NCBI GenBank assembly: GCA_014338405.1
Contig: JTDE01002875.1
Coordinates: 5,336-69,335, forward strand
Direction of reading: 5' to 3'
DNA: 64,000 nucleotides
DNA from: Paragonimus skrjabini miyazakii
Taxonomy: Eukaryota; Platyhelminthes; Trematoda; Plagiorchiida; Troglotrematidae
Translations under genes and position numbers: made by a program
Notes under the pieces: model-generated
What the model was told of the DNA's origin: nothing
What the model saw: the letters and a program-made list of their open reading frames with translations, nothing else
The model's database searches: none
Shown here: positions 46,561 to 57,690 of the stretch, in pieces
Layout: every line of letters begins with the position of its first letter
Position numbering within the stretch: position 1 is the first letter of the stretch

Positions 46561-47445
46561 GACAACGAGTACGTTAGGATCGGGTACGTCATATCCGTAT
46601 ATGCATTCTATTTCTGTTAATGATTGCATCGACCAAGACCATGATCATATGGTAACTAATCCGACCCTCTTTTCAAAAACTTGAGTGTCTGCGGCCTTCT
46701 ACCCATTGTTTTCGTCAGCTTTGCTGGTGTACTGTACGTTAAATAGTTTGCCAGTTCTTTTCGTGGTCCAATCTGAATTTTGTTGTTCGCCCTTGTGCTC
46801 TCTGGAGTGTACTAACATGCACTCCTATACAAAAATGCCTTTTGTGTTACATTGTACATATCCTTCTTCTCAGTTTAGACGTTATCATTGCAGTCTCTCT
46901 GTTTATTTTTTTAGTCATAAGAGTTTCAATTTAGAGTTAGCCGATCACCTGGCTAACCAGTATTGGCCAGATGAACACAAAGGTCTCACTCACACACCTA
47001 CTGGTATTATTCCTTCGGGTTTACACTGGATACATGTTGTGTGAGTGGAACCGCAAGTAGTGCAGCGCAAGTCGTTTGTGGTGATGGTTAGGCGCAGACG
47101 ACCGTTGGCTTCGTTCACTGTGACAGGCTAATCCATTTCGGATACCGCCAACCATGTGAGTAATGGAGAAACCGATTTAGGATACGAACTTCTGGACGTC
47201 CTGTTTTTTTCTTTACCGCCCCCAACTAGGTGTTCTGATTTCGTAAGTCAGTGGGGCATACTTGAGCTCCATCCATGATGACAGTCTAACATTCTCGATC
47301 CGATTTGTGTACACGTATGTATGCGTATGAAGTAAACCAGAACCATCCAATGTAACACAAGTCACAACGGAGCAGGTGTCATAAAGCTGAACCGATTAGT
47401 TTGTAACCAGATGAAAAGAGGAAAAACAAGACATCAGTAACTCAC

Positions 47446-47527
47446 TGTGCCGTTCTCGTTCTTCGCGTTCTCGTAAAGCTGCAGTGTGGGAACGCAAAGT
47501 GCGTCCGCTTCGATGACGATGTGTGTC
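47446..47527 (-). CDS. ANKRD11/12: ANKRD11/12-like gene, exon 2
   Basis: 82 bp, acceptor GCTTTACTCAG/GAC, donor GGCACA/GTGAGT. Phase 0 at the start, one base over at the end, which fits the two bases at the start of exon 3. It encodes DTHRHRSGRTLRSHTAALRE followed by REERERH: strongly basic with an Arg/Glu run. No family match is possible for so short and charged a stretch, but consensus splice sites and phase on both sides support it. Confidence 0.75.
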
Positions 47528-48461
47528 CTGAGTAAAGCAGAACCATGAAGCAAAAAAGAGGCAGAGTAAAAAGTCAAGACGATACAGACTACAAAGGTAT
47601 GTAGTTCGTAGTCTAACCGCATTCAGTCCACTTTTCAAGCAGTTCTGGGTCAAAACAAATGATCAGGAAGTCACTTGGGAACAAGACTGCTTTCACACTA
47701 AAAGCCTTATTTAAATGTCATCGTGGTTCGATAGAAATTCAAAACGCGAGTGAAAAGCATTGACAATAGGATAAACCAACAAACAAGTGTGAATGACAGA
47801 CCCAGATCGCCACAGGAGTCTACATAAGTTTATAAATTGGCGTTGATTCCCATTTTCTACAAGTACTTCAAAATATGGTGCTAGTTCATGGAAGCCAAGT
47901 TATTACACTCCTCGACTGTGGGCTTAGTAATGTTGAATCAGTTCATAACCATTGACATAAGTCAATAAATGATACAGATGTTTGCATGTCATAAAAATAA
48001 CAAAATAGTATGGGATGAAAATAAATGGCATTTATTGTACGAGAAGCCTAAATGCTTGCAATCAGACAGTCATTCAAGATGTTTATATCGTCTAGGCGGG
48101 ATGTGTACATAAACATCAGAAGTAAGGTGGCACCTGCGACATAATTTTCTAACGGCATTCATTGCTTCGCTTAATTAGTGGTCTACAAAATAACGATAAC
48201 ATTCATGCTTTCCAGTTCGGTTGTCCATCTCTCATAACGTCTGCATTCACAGGCTGTGTAGATCAAAAACCTAGGTGAATAAACCATAAAAGCCCTGACA
48301 AAGGCACACACGAGATAACGTATAAGAACAGATGTGTGTTCATCTATAAAACCACGGGTTTTTCATGAATTTTCACTGGATAGTTCGTGTCAGAAAAACC
48401 TATTTGCCAATAGCCCGAGTCGGTTCGGTACCATGCTTCGAAACAACTGTCAATCACTAAC
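47528..48461 (-). other. Intron between exons 1 and 2
   Basis: 934 bp, donor GTTAGT, acceptor CTCAG. No repeat or gene seen. Confidence 0.7.
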
Positions 48462-48980
48462 TTTGTTTGCATCCTTTCCAAATTCCAAAACTTCTTCGGC
48501 AGAGTGTGCAGCCTCCTCTGATCCTTTTGGAACTGACGCAGATAGGGGACGAGTACTCAGTCCATCGGACTGATTATCTGTTTCCAAAACTGTGGTCTGA
48601 AAGTCAGCGGTATCTGAGGCTACATGTGAGCCGACGGAATCCGCGGCCACCGAACTTTTGTCTGCACAAGGTTCTCCAACATGAGCATCGACAGTCGACG
48701 TGACAATAGATTGACAATTGTCCTCGACTACAGGAACTTGGACAACGGCATTACTACCATCCTCCCTAGGTTTTTCACCATCGGTGCACGTCTCGTGACT
48801 GGGAGACTTTCGATGGTCATCCGAGGAAGTGTTCGAGGAGGGCGCACAACCAGTACTAGCCATAACTGCATCCGAATCGGTGGGTGTACCAGAGGCGAAC
48901 TTGATGCGCAACGGAGGGACCTTTTGTGAGGCGACGTTATCGCCTTCGGCGGTTGCATCCACAGGAGCAGCTAGCGGAAG
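48462..48980 (-). CDS. ANKRD11/12: ANKRD11/12-like gene, exon 1 of those found (519 bp)
   Basis: 519 bp, 173 codons, phase 0 at both ends. Acceptor CCTTTCGCCTCGCACTACAG/CTTCC with a good pyrimidine tract, donor AACAAA/GTTAGT. It starts LPLAAPVDATAEGDNVASQK followed by VPPLRIKFAS; a V-P-P-L-[RK]-I-[KR] motif of this kind is known in ANKRD11/12 and other chromatin regulators. The rest is acidic and rich in Ser, Asp, Val and Ala and looks disordered. It is the longest stretch of clean coding sequence on the right half. Being an internal exon, it implies further exons upstream, which I did not find in 49-64 kb. Confidence 0.8.
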
Positions 48981-51699
48981 CTGTAGTGCGAGGCGAAAGG
49001 AAAGTTTTTTTTAAAACAAAGTACCCGTTGCACAAAAGGATCGCTGAAAGACTCTCATTTTACTACCTAATAGATTCAGTAGTGATGCATCCTGGTGATG
49101 CCAACAACGAGTTAGAACACAACAAATAAATGAGAGAAAGAGAACAGCAGGCAATTCACATTGAAAAAAATATAGTATCCAATAAAAAACGCAATCAAGT
49201 AGCCTTCAGGATGCCTTTCTCAAGTCGAGAATCAGAGTGTCTATGCTTAACAGACAGGCAATAGGAAATTTTAAAAAAAAACGCGGACGACAAAAACAGA
49301 TAGTGAGAGAAAATTCATCTCGGTTTCTGATTAATTTCAGCCTATCAACCAATGTAGCATATGCACGCAACAACAAACAACTAATTCACACAAAACAGTC
49401 GGATTACAATAATAAAATTGGCAAACACAAAAGCCAGGAACGGATAGCATACCTATTCGATACTTAGATGCGCTGTAGCAAAGCTGAGAGAAATGCAGCC
49501 AAAAATCGATTTTGCATACAGAATCAGTACTGTAAATACAGATGATGATGTAAACTAGCAACTAATCAAGACACAGATAACAACTGTGCGTTGTCGATGT
49601 TAACTGACCACAATAATGATTTCGCTATAAACCACCACCCAGTGCCACTACTCATTAACGTCACACGCTATCAAAACCCGACTGAAAGAAGAAAAAACAA
49701 CAAACTGCAATAAAATAGGAAAATACAGTAATGAATAAGACGACAGAGATGGGTGTGTGGACATCACAGTATATCAACGGTGACCAGGTGTCAACAACTG
49801 GAAACTAACATAGCTGATTATTACATGGACAGCGGCAGCATTACTCTCACATTATGAATGCAAAACGAACTCAGGAAGCCTGATGGCAGAGAGTCCCTCT
49901 AGAGTGGAGGCGATGTGTTCAAACTGAACGACACTCAGTCCACTTGTACAACTTGACCCAAAATGTCGAAAGAAACAAAATAAGCACACTTAACGGTTAC
50001 TTAAAAAAAATCAACAAATTCCTGCCTCCTCTGTCAAAAAGTATGAAGTAGATAAGTAACCATGGATACAGTGTTAACAGTCAGGTGCAGTATAAATCGA
50101 CGCAAGCTTTGGAACGGCTGAACTCTTTCATTATTAGATGTATTGATGTACTTACTTTTCTGATAGTTTGCCGGCGTCCCCTATCATCAGCAACTAAATT
50201 CTCTGGACCGGTCAAATCCTCGATGAAAACGGTTTAATTATCTGCGTTGGTCACACCGGACAGAAGTTAATAGGATTATAACTTTCACTCGAAACAGTGA
50301 CAAATGTCTGTTAATAATAACACATTTTAAACACGCAAACATCCTTTCATTTCAATTGCAATCTCTTGTAAAGCGTAGGAAATGGGAATATTTTTCCAAT
50401 CTGCCCGTAGCAACTGCTCATATACCCTGTCATTGAATTAACCGACTTTGCAGAACGAACGTTCTTTCTAATCAGAGGCCTGAGGATGAACGCGCGGACC
50501 ATCTAACGATATAATTCATCCCACTGAGACTTATATTCAGTTGTGTCCGATTGTTCTACTTTTTTGCGAGGTCGGAGATTCTAGCATCAGTTAAATAGTC
50601 ATCACTGGATGACATCAACCGGAAGTACTGATGCGTTGCCCAATCATCCATTGGGAGCGTTACAGCTCAGACCAGGGATCTCCAATTTTTTTAGTGGCGG
50701 GGGCACAACGCAAATTCGAAACCGTTTCAAAAGCCACAACAAAGAGAACTAAGTAAGCGGATGCACGAGTCCTATTTATATATTTTCAGACAAACGGCGT
50801 TACAGGATTTAGAACAAAACGAAACACTAACAAATACCTAGGCAAGATGTTCGGTTAATCTATGAACTGATAAACAAAGTTGTTAAACTGTTCCAAACTG
50901 CTTTCAGGAAAGAATAGCTGATTTAGCTGGAAGTGAGAATAGGAAGTAATAAATCAGAATGAATACAAGAGGCAACATAGCATTGGAAGCCCGGATGGAG
51001 TTGAGAAAAAACAGTATCAATTCATTCTGACTGTTAGAACAAGGACAGACGAACGTAAAATGAAAACCATAGTATCACAAACAGTCTCATGAGATGTTAT
51101 TTAAGAGTTGTTTAGAACTTTCAGCATGATATCAGAATACTTTCCATCAGAAAATGGTTCAAACGTCTCAAACACTGCAGTCAAATAGAATATGAAATAA
51201 TCCGACTATATTTACTTCAAATAATAATGCCACAATTAACCCAAAAATGTTGCTTTTTATTCTTATGCTGTATGAGCCTCCTCACTGTACGAGCCTCCAC
51301 TTGAACATTATAACTACGGTGGAGTTTTCCAGCCTTTTTCGAACACGTTTGGTTGCGATCAAATATACCCTTGGTTGAAGGTTTCCTGTCTTCTTCACTT
51401 GTGGTGGTTCGTACGTCGTCGTATAGACCGTAATACTGTGACTCGTTAGTGCAACCGTCGTAGCTGAGCCGGGGTATAGCGAACGCCGGGCGTTAGCACT
51501 TTTTCACCAATTGTCAACCCACGCGGTTCATAACAATTTACTTCTAAATCAAAGTCACAAGATTGGTCCTGGAACAGTTTTCACGAACCAAAACTTGGCA
51601 CATTCAGCTTCGTTTTCATAATGACACATTTAGCATGGAAATTGAACCAAGTCAGGAACATTTACAGTGCCCTGGAATAAAATCAGCCTTGTTCTAACT
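48981..51699. other. Probable intron of the ANKRD11/12-like gene, mostly unassigned
   Basis: No further exon or LINE is visible in 2.7 kb. The sequence is AT-rich with many A runs. The only element hint is a hAT-like terminus at 50673. Confidence 0.45.
50673..50710 (+). repeat. Possible hAT-type terminal inverted repeat (one end only)
   Basis: CAGGGATCTCCAATTTTTTT followed by AGTGGCGGGGGCACAAC resembles the CAGGG.TC..CAA..TTTTT..G..GGCC ends of hAT DNA transposons. The 8 bp before it are GCTCAGAC. I found no inverted partner in the next 1 kb, so the element is truncated or the match is chance. Confidence 0.35.
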
Positions 51700-52406
51700 C
51701 ATTATCATTATCGACAGTAGTACATCAGTGGTTCATACTGATGCTTAACTGCCACACAACCACGCAGAAGAAAAAAGCAAACACTGTATAGGAAAAGAGA
51801 AGAAAAAAAGGGAATCAAGAGGGGACCTAACCATTAAAAATAAGAACGTCTATATTCAAACATTCAACATCAAGGTGCCTACATCTTGAAGACAAACAAT
51901 CGACCCGCAGGTGAAAGCGAGGCGTCATCATCCTTACGATATTCATTACCCCGCGTCACTAAATACACTCACTTCTCAGACAACGCGGCCAAACAACGAC
52001 AACATTCACACCACTGAACCCGGTTAGCCGCCATCTCACCAAACGTCTCAGACCATCGACTCTGTGAGTCGCGAGGGCCCCAGCCCGAGAGACGAACTCG
52101 AGTTATAATGACCAAGTCCTTCGTAAACAATTTCATGTGTCTACGCCAGGTCACCATTTGTCAACCCCGTACCTTGCGCCAGTCGACGGCAGCGTCGGCA
52201 AACAGTGCTGGATGTGGCAGACGACTAGCTGGCATCCTTAGTACATGACCTAACCATTTAAGTCTGTGCAAGTGTAAGGACTGAACGGAAGAACTTGTTT
52301 GACAATCAGCGCCAAATATCCGCTTCCTAATCCCCTCGTTACTCACTCGTTGGTGCCACCCGATACGAGCGATTGAACGCAGATATCGGTGGTCAAATAC
52401 CTGAAG

Positions 52407-53039
52407 TCAGTTCACGTCTTCTACCCTGAGAGGCCAGGTTTCGCTGCCGTAAAGTAACACAACCATCACTGTTGTCTGATATACGCGACCCTTAAGCCTC
52501 AGAGGGATACCGCTCTGTAGCCATAGGTGCCTCAGATTAGTAAACACCATTCTAGCCTTGAAAATACGCGCCTCTATTTTGTTTCCTACACCTCCGCCGC
52601 CACCGCTGATGCATCTTCCCAGGGATATAAACCGGTCAACAACCTCCATGATATCATTATGTATTATGAAATCTACGTGATCGCAACAATCTTTCAGAAG
52701 CACTTTGCATTTCGAGGCTGCAAAGCGCATTTCGAAGTACCTAGCAGAACGCGAAATTGCGTTCAGCGTTGCTTGTGCCGCATGAAAATTATCAAACAAC
52801 ACCTTATCGTCAGCATAATCAAGATCAGTCAGTCTTCCACCAGGTAGGAGGTCCACGTCGGCATCTTGTGACTGCCGGAGACAATCCTTCATTATTTCGT
52901 CCATGACGAAATTGAACAAAAATGATGAAAGGGGACAGCCTCGACGTACGCGGCTGCTGGTGCTGAAACTGTCAGATAGTTCGCCGTAAACCCAAACCTG
53001 AACTGAAGTATGGGAATAAAGCGCCGACAGTACGTTCAT
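52407..53039 (-). pseudogene. LINE-A copy 3 reverse transcriptase, downstream part
   Basis: Open for 210 codons: RRGCPLSSFLFNFVMDEIMK, LLPGGRLTDLDYADDKVLFD with YADD intact, CISGGGGGVGNKIEARIFKA and VVLLYGSETWPLRVEDVN. It starts just after the in-frame TAG shared with copies 1 and 2 (53040..53042). It has one copy of the VVDRF block, so the duplication in copy 2 is derived. Confidence 0.88.
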
Positions 53040-54074
53040 CTAGTTGGTCAGTATACTCCTGCGTTTAAGCGACTCTAATAGTGCACATCGATCCACCGAA
53101 ACGAGCGCACCCTTATAGTTGAGGAATACGGCGATTGTTGACCGGCAGCACACATGACGCTGTTCCAGAATTTGACGAAGATTAACAAAATGGTCTATAC
53201 AACCCCGCCCACATCGGAATCCTGCCTGTTCTTCCCTAATGTTTGCCTACCGAGATGCAGTGAGTCGACGAAGTATAATGGATGTCAGAACCCTAGTAAT
53301 GACCGAGGTCAAACTAATCCCCCTATGGTTTTCGCAAGAGCTCCTGATACCTTTCTTGAATATACGAACTATTATCGCGTGAGTCCAGTACTGAGGGATG
53401 TTCTCCGCCATCCACACAAGTTGAAACAGCTAAGTCAAGGTCTCTACTAACCCCTCACTGCCTTCTCTGAAGAGTCTCGGCACGAGATCATCTGAACTAG
53501 CAGCCTTATTACGTTTGAGAGCCGAGATGCAATTACGAACCTCTGTCTCAGTGGGTGGTTCTAAATCTACCGACCAGTGTGTTACATCACAAGCTTGTGG
53601 CGGCATCACGGCAGAAGTAGGAGGCCAGTTAAATTGATCCTCAAAGTGTTCCGCTCAACACTCTAACCTTCTGAACTTATTATAGATTAGTGTGCTATCT
53701 GCCTCGTTGACAGACGGTCGCCTGGGACTTGTGGCACGAATCAACTTAAAGAGTTTGCCGGTGTTTCCTGAAGCAAAAGCGGTTTCCATTTTCTCAACAT
53801 TTTCCACTAATCAAGACTGACGATAAGCCTTTAGACTATGTTTCAGTTTCCTACGGATATCTCCCAAAGACCTGTGATATACGAACTACCTGGAAGAGTG
53901 TTCCGTCTAGGTTATAACAACCCCAAGGATTTCTCCGAGATCCAATGTTTGTTCGACTCACGAACACCCTTGCCTCATGCTTCATAAATTGCCTGTGAGA
54001 TATTGGTCCAGCAGCCATTAGGATCTTCGGAGTGTGAACTATTAATGCAGCTTCCTAAGCTTGTTTATGTGGCT

Positions 54075-55170
54075 CGTTATCACGTCATTGCCTGGTCACC
54101 TCGTGAACAGCTCGTCAACAATATTACTGGCTTATAATATGGTACTACTCTTGTAGATCAAGCGACCGATAGTCCCGTTCGGCCTGCCTGTAATAAAAAC
54201 AGACGGAATCAGTGCCAATTCATGCTTGTAACAATACTTTATACCATACACACCAACCATGTTGAATCGGTTCAGCATGATCTGCGTCTTCTCTGCAACA
54301 GATCTAAGTAAATCAACTTAGTCCACACAATCATTTGCAGGCAGCCTACTACATGGTAGATACTTCACTCCGTACTCTTTGGATCGTCCGAGTTCTCCTT
54401 GCAAAATATCAGTCCATAACATAGTTTAAGTGGGAATGGTAAATCAAGCACCTTGTCGATAGCCAGTGCAACCACAAATTACAGAAACCGGCAGCATTTT
54501 ATTATCTGATAAAAATGCCTTTTCCATCGTAGGCTTGTTCTTCTAGTAAACCTCTCGGTTCTTCATAAAGTTGCGCCTCAGTTGACGACGGTCTATGGCA
54601 TACTCGGGATCATATGAATCAGTCAATGTTTGTTCATTAGTTTGTTAAATTAGCGAAGACCCAGTCTTACCATATCTTCCGAGCTTTTTTGGAGTAGACC
54701 CCTCCACATAAAGTTAGCATAATTGCTAAGGTTTCTGTTCAGTGATCGTTTGGATCACTACATGTTTGTGACTCGTGCGGTTTTTCTGTCCGCACTGTTT
54801 ACTAGGAGTTTCTTGCACCCTCGTCGTTCAGTTTGCAACTGAGTATTGCATATTTTCAACTCTCTTCCCCAGTTAAAATGCCACATTGTCGCACCTATGA
54901 AAATGCCTGTGCCGTATGTCTATACGGTTGTGCCTCACTAACTAACCACACTTACGAGTTCATTTGTATAACTTACAACCTTACGAGTATAGCCGCTTTT
55001 TTGGACTGCCATTTTGTCTGTCTGTCACGGTTGTACCTGTTAGGACCACATCTCACATTTCCTCATGGATCTTCTTAATAACACTTCTTTCTCTCACAAC
55101 CAAATATGTCGTATGTCAGTCAGGTATCGGCTGGATAAATGTGTTTGTTCTTTGTATAGGCAGTAGAGAA
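54075..55170 (-). mobile_element. Insertion in LINE-A copy 3 with a LINE-B-like RT scrap
   Basis: 54240..54470 aligns with 41400..41585 of LINE-B on the same strand: TTCAGCATGATCTGCGTCTT, then TAAGTAAATCAACTTAGTCC and CAGTCCATAACATAGTTTAA. This is the stretch around the YADD box. The remaining 850 bp are not assigned. Boundaries are set by where LINE-A similarity stops and restarts and are good to about 30 bp. Confidence 0.6.
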
Positions 55171-55810
55171 ACCCAGCATCTACACTCATGCGCGATTATG
55201 TTCCTACCACCTGAACAAGACTCGGCTACATTAAGGCGGCCGACCTAGGTGTTCCAACCTCCGGCCAGAACGACTATATGTGAACCATGTGTCAATCGAA
55301 GGAGAGTGGCTAGATCCGAATAAAAGACGTCCTTGATGCCAGCGTCACTGCAGTCGGTTGGAGCATGAGCAGACACAATGGAAAGATTCCTGAAGGTTGT
55401 GTATTCAGAGCTGACCTTAACAGAGCCTCCTAAGTGGACGGTGCAGTCTACTGTTAACAGAAATCCAATCTACTAACGCGGTTGCGGCCGTCGTGCTGAG
55501 GACTATACCCACTCCAGCCTGACCTGTAACGGCGGCTGTGGAGTCCTCCAAAGTGTAAAACTAGTATCAAGTAGACAGTGCCCGTGTTGTCAGTCCCATA
55601 CGTTGACTAAGGTCCTGGATTCTGGTATCTGAAACACAGCACAACTAGGTCTAAGCAGCGGACGAGGGAGGCCTGAAGCTTAATGGCAAGAGACGGAACT
55701 TACCGGCTCAGTGTTATCACGGTTAGCTACATCTATTGTGAGACCTGTAAAGTGATTACCGGAAATGGGGTCGGGAGAGGCCTGAGAGTTAAATTTGATA
55801 GGACAGTTAG

Positions 55811-56534
55811 GGAGGGGTCAGCAGTAGCATGTTGTCGCCTATCCGCCCTGCTGTGTGCAGCAAATAGGGCGACCCGGTTTATACTACAAGACGGCTGACG
55901 CAGTGTGGAATTAACAGTGTTGTGAGTATTCATGGTTACGTGTGTGCTGAGATACCGCCAGAACGCCCATACCTAGACAGAACCACTAGGGTTGTTCTGA
56001 ATGCATTCACAACATACCGGAACAGGCAACCATCACAATCACAAACTGTTCCGTCGACTCAAAATGATTGGACAGTTAGTGAGCGAACATGTGAATATAC
56101 GGCAATTGAGAGACTCGTAACAACTTTGAAGTCAATCCCCAGCTAATCAACCGATGCCAACTATCTCTACTGATCTTTCGTTCAACAGAATACGACAATT
56201 GTGCAATGCGACAACGAGATAACAAGCTCCTTTCACACACTAAACGGAAACGGAACTTGGGAAGTTGCACATAACGCAACAGGGAAATATAAGGTTTTCA
56301 GCAACATATGGTTATATACATGCGCTCATAACCTAGTTTAGTAGTACAGGACAAAATTGACAGTTCTTGTGAAACAAACTACAACGAGAAAGGGAATGTG
56401 TACGTGCGACAAAAATTACGAAATCAGTTATACACATGATAAACTTTATAAGTCGTCTACCATGGATGAATTGAATGTTATACACGTATAATGAAGTTCA
56501 GGTTCCCCCATCTTCGTCAAAATGGCACCCTTCT
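55811..56534. other. Unassigned stretch
   Basis: No gene or repeat recognised. A 74-codon plus frame at 55922..56146 has no known motif. Confidence 0.45.
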
Positions 56535-56870
56535 GTATACTGATCCCATTTATATGAATACACCCAGATAAGACTTTATATCAAAGATTTTGATGTGGTT
56601 GAAGTCAACGAACTGACTGAGAGAATGATGACTGATGAGCAGTAGGGATTTCGGTTTTACATATAGATTGAACAACAATCACAAATGATCACAGCTGTCG
56701 CATTCCCACAGAACTTTCCAGTCGGCCCCTTTCGAAACGAACCACTAGACTCTAGTTTCTCTCTCATTACATCTCGTCAGTAGTGTACATCCTTGCCAAG
56801 ATCGGGACTAAACCTCCGGCCACGGTTTCCTGAGGTAACCGTGTTGACCATTGCGTCATCGACCTCACAA
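56535..56870 (-). mobile_element. tRNA-derived SINE with hammerhead ribozyme, minus strand
   Basis: On the minus strand, from about 56860: an A-box-like TGACGCAATGGTC, a B-box-like AGGTTTAGTCCCG, then AAGGATGTACACTACTGACG entering a hammerhead (56785..56743), a GGGGCCGACTGG body (about 56715), a TGCTCATCA block and a TTGACTTCAACCACATCAAA tail region reaching about 56535. The length of about 335 bp agrees with the Sma-type SINEs of schistosomes, which also join a tRNA-like promoter to a hammerhead. The pol III promoter would drive it; retrotransposition would need LINE proteins. This is the most complete copy in the window. Confidence 0.78.
56743..56785 (-). ncRNA. Hammerhead ribozyme motif (SINE-encoded), copy 1
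   Basis: Minus strand, 5' to 3': stem I CACTA (56785..56781), core CTGACGA (CUGANGA rule kept), stem II region GATGTAATGAGAGA (closing pair lost, G/A), core GAAA, stem III ACTAGAGT type hairpin, cleavage triplet GTC, stem I partner TAGTG (56747..56743), fully complementary to CACTA. All invariant core bases are present. The weak stem II means that activity is uncertain. Confidence 0.72.
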
Positions 56871-56876
56871 TGGGCA

Positions 56877-57052
56877 CGACCGAATTGTCATATGTGAAAG
56901 TAAGGATATGCACAACTGACAAGCTCTAATGAGAGCGAAACTCGAGTCTAGTGCTACTTTTCGGAAGGGGCCGACTAGCAAGTCTATGGGAGTGCGACAG
57001 CTGTGGATGATGTTCAACTTGAAATTAACCAAATCCCCGACTGCTCATCAAA
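56877..57052 (+). mobile_element. Same SINE, plus strand, 5' truncated, head to head with the previous copy
   Basis: From AAGTAAGGATATGCACAACT through the hammerhead and TTTTCGGAAGGGGCCGACTA body to the CTGCTCATCAAAAC end. The tRNA-like head is missing or unrecognisable. Together with the minus copy it forms a long inverted repeat (arms about 56635..56800 and 56900..57052). Confidence 0.75.
56910..56954 (+). ncRNA. Hammerhead ribozyme motif (SINE-encoded), copy 2
   Basis: Plus strand: stem I GCACAA, core CTGACAA (the second G of CUGANGA is A), stem II GCTCT-AATG-AGAGC (perfect 5-bp hairpin), core GAAA, stem III ACTCGAGT (self-complementary), cleavage triplet GTC (56946..56948), stem I partner TAGTGC. 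GCAC/GTGC pair. Helices are better than in copy 1 but one invariant core base is changed, so it is expected to be inactive or weak. Confidence 0.72.
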
Positions 57053-57334
57053 ACTAAATTAATAGTTTGTAACAGTTTTGTATAAAAAACGTATCAATAA
57101 CAAAGTTTTAGATCGTCCAGTTCCATCACAAGTGGTCGCCCAGGGCAAGCATACACTTTCCAGATCTCCTGATATGTGTTACTTATACAGACTTTGTAGA
57201 CTTAATACGACATGACCATAAGGAGTAGCACAATATGTGAGAGGAAGAAAGGGCAATGTGAAAGATAAAGAAAGAAAAAGACATAGAGGGATGGAAAAAC
57301 TAAACACACGAGTGCCACTGGCTTCTGTGCTTTG

Positions 57335-57690
57335 TCATATCAGACAGCGTCCTTCGGACTGCAACCAGAAAACGGAGAACGCCCTATCGAAGCAATCTTC
57401 GGTTTGATTACCTTCAGACCATGAGCCCAAATTATATGCTTGCAGGTCAACAGGCTGCCGCTTCCAGCCTAGCTCACCATTCGCAAACAAGGTACTATGT
57501 GGGAGGCTGGGAGTTGACAATGGGAAGATGTGGCCAAACCAACGAAGCCTGAGAGACGAGATCAACATGCCCAGGAGTCGCCAGAGTCTATCCTTTCCGA
57601 AGACACTTCGTTGAACTCCGTCAGTGCTGATGCAGAGTTATCACCACACGCCGCTAATACGTTGAAGACACTGAGGGGTCGAAAACGGGC
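57335..57690 (-). pseudogene. LINE C-terminal remnant (RTE/SR2-like)
   Basis: Minus strand: CLQRISGVW, VFGKDRLWRLLGM, SLRLRWFGHIFPLSTPSLPH then STLFANGELGWKRQ. This matches the block LRWLGHVLRMP..RLPHRALF.D...WRK of LINE-A and LINE-B but is closest to neither. The open plus-strand frame at 57530..57715 is its antisense shadow. Two frame changes. Confidence 0.7.

Larger units (their letters stand above)
43321..46640 (+). mobile_element. LINE-C: second type of non-LTR retrotransposon, nearly full coding length
   Basis: Coding order: endonuclease end (DRLFVLGDLNARVKRDSVAW, VNENGDRLLHLCVTHELAIT, HLLDYMIVQQGDIRGVRITQ), linker with HQKYSDWFDENNVVIFELV (43997..44070), RT (44559..45700), C-terminal region (45756..46332) and a final Cys-His-like stretch (46460..46560). 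The family with DWFDEN..I and GDFNARVG..W.GV.G..G is widespread in invertebrates. There are at least six stops or frame changes. The 5' end begins at the LINE-B 5' end, with no unassigned bases between. Confidence 0.85.
37458..47445 (-). other. Intron between exons 2 and 3 (10.0 kb), filled with transposons
   Basis: GTGAGT donor and TTTCAG acceptor. From left to right it holds a LINE-A endonuclease scrap, a LINE-B 3' end, a PLE, a LINE-B and a LINE-C, the last four nearly touching each other (39195..46640). Only 37458..38095 and 46641..47445 are unassigned. A 119-codon plus-strand frame at 46685..47044 follows LINE-C and may be its 3' UTR. Confidence 0.75.
51700..55810 (-). mobile_element. 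LINE-A copy 3, interrupted by a 1.1-kb insertion
   Basis: The 3' tail (CATTATCATTATC) starts at 51700, followed by the LINE-A 3' UTR, C-terminal region (52346..51969), RT (53840..52407) and linker to about 54075. After the insertion (about 54075..55170) the endonuclease part and 5' leader continue to about 55810, as shown by GCGGCCGACCT at 55225 matching 25890 and by the GCCTGAGAGTTAAA block at 55780 matching 26530. About 300 bp of the endonuclease is missing at the interruption. Confidence 0.85.
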
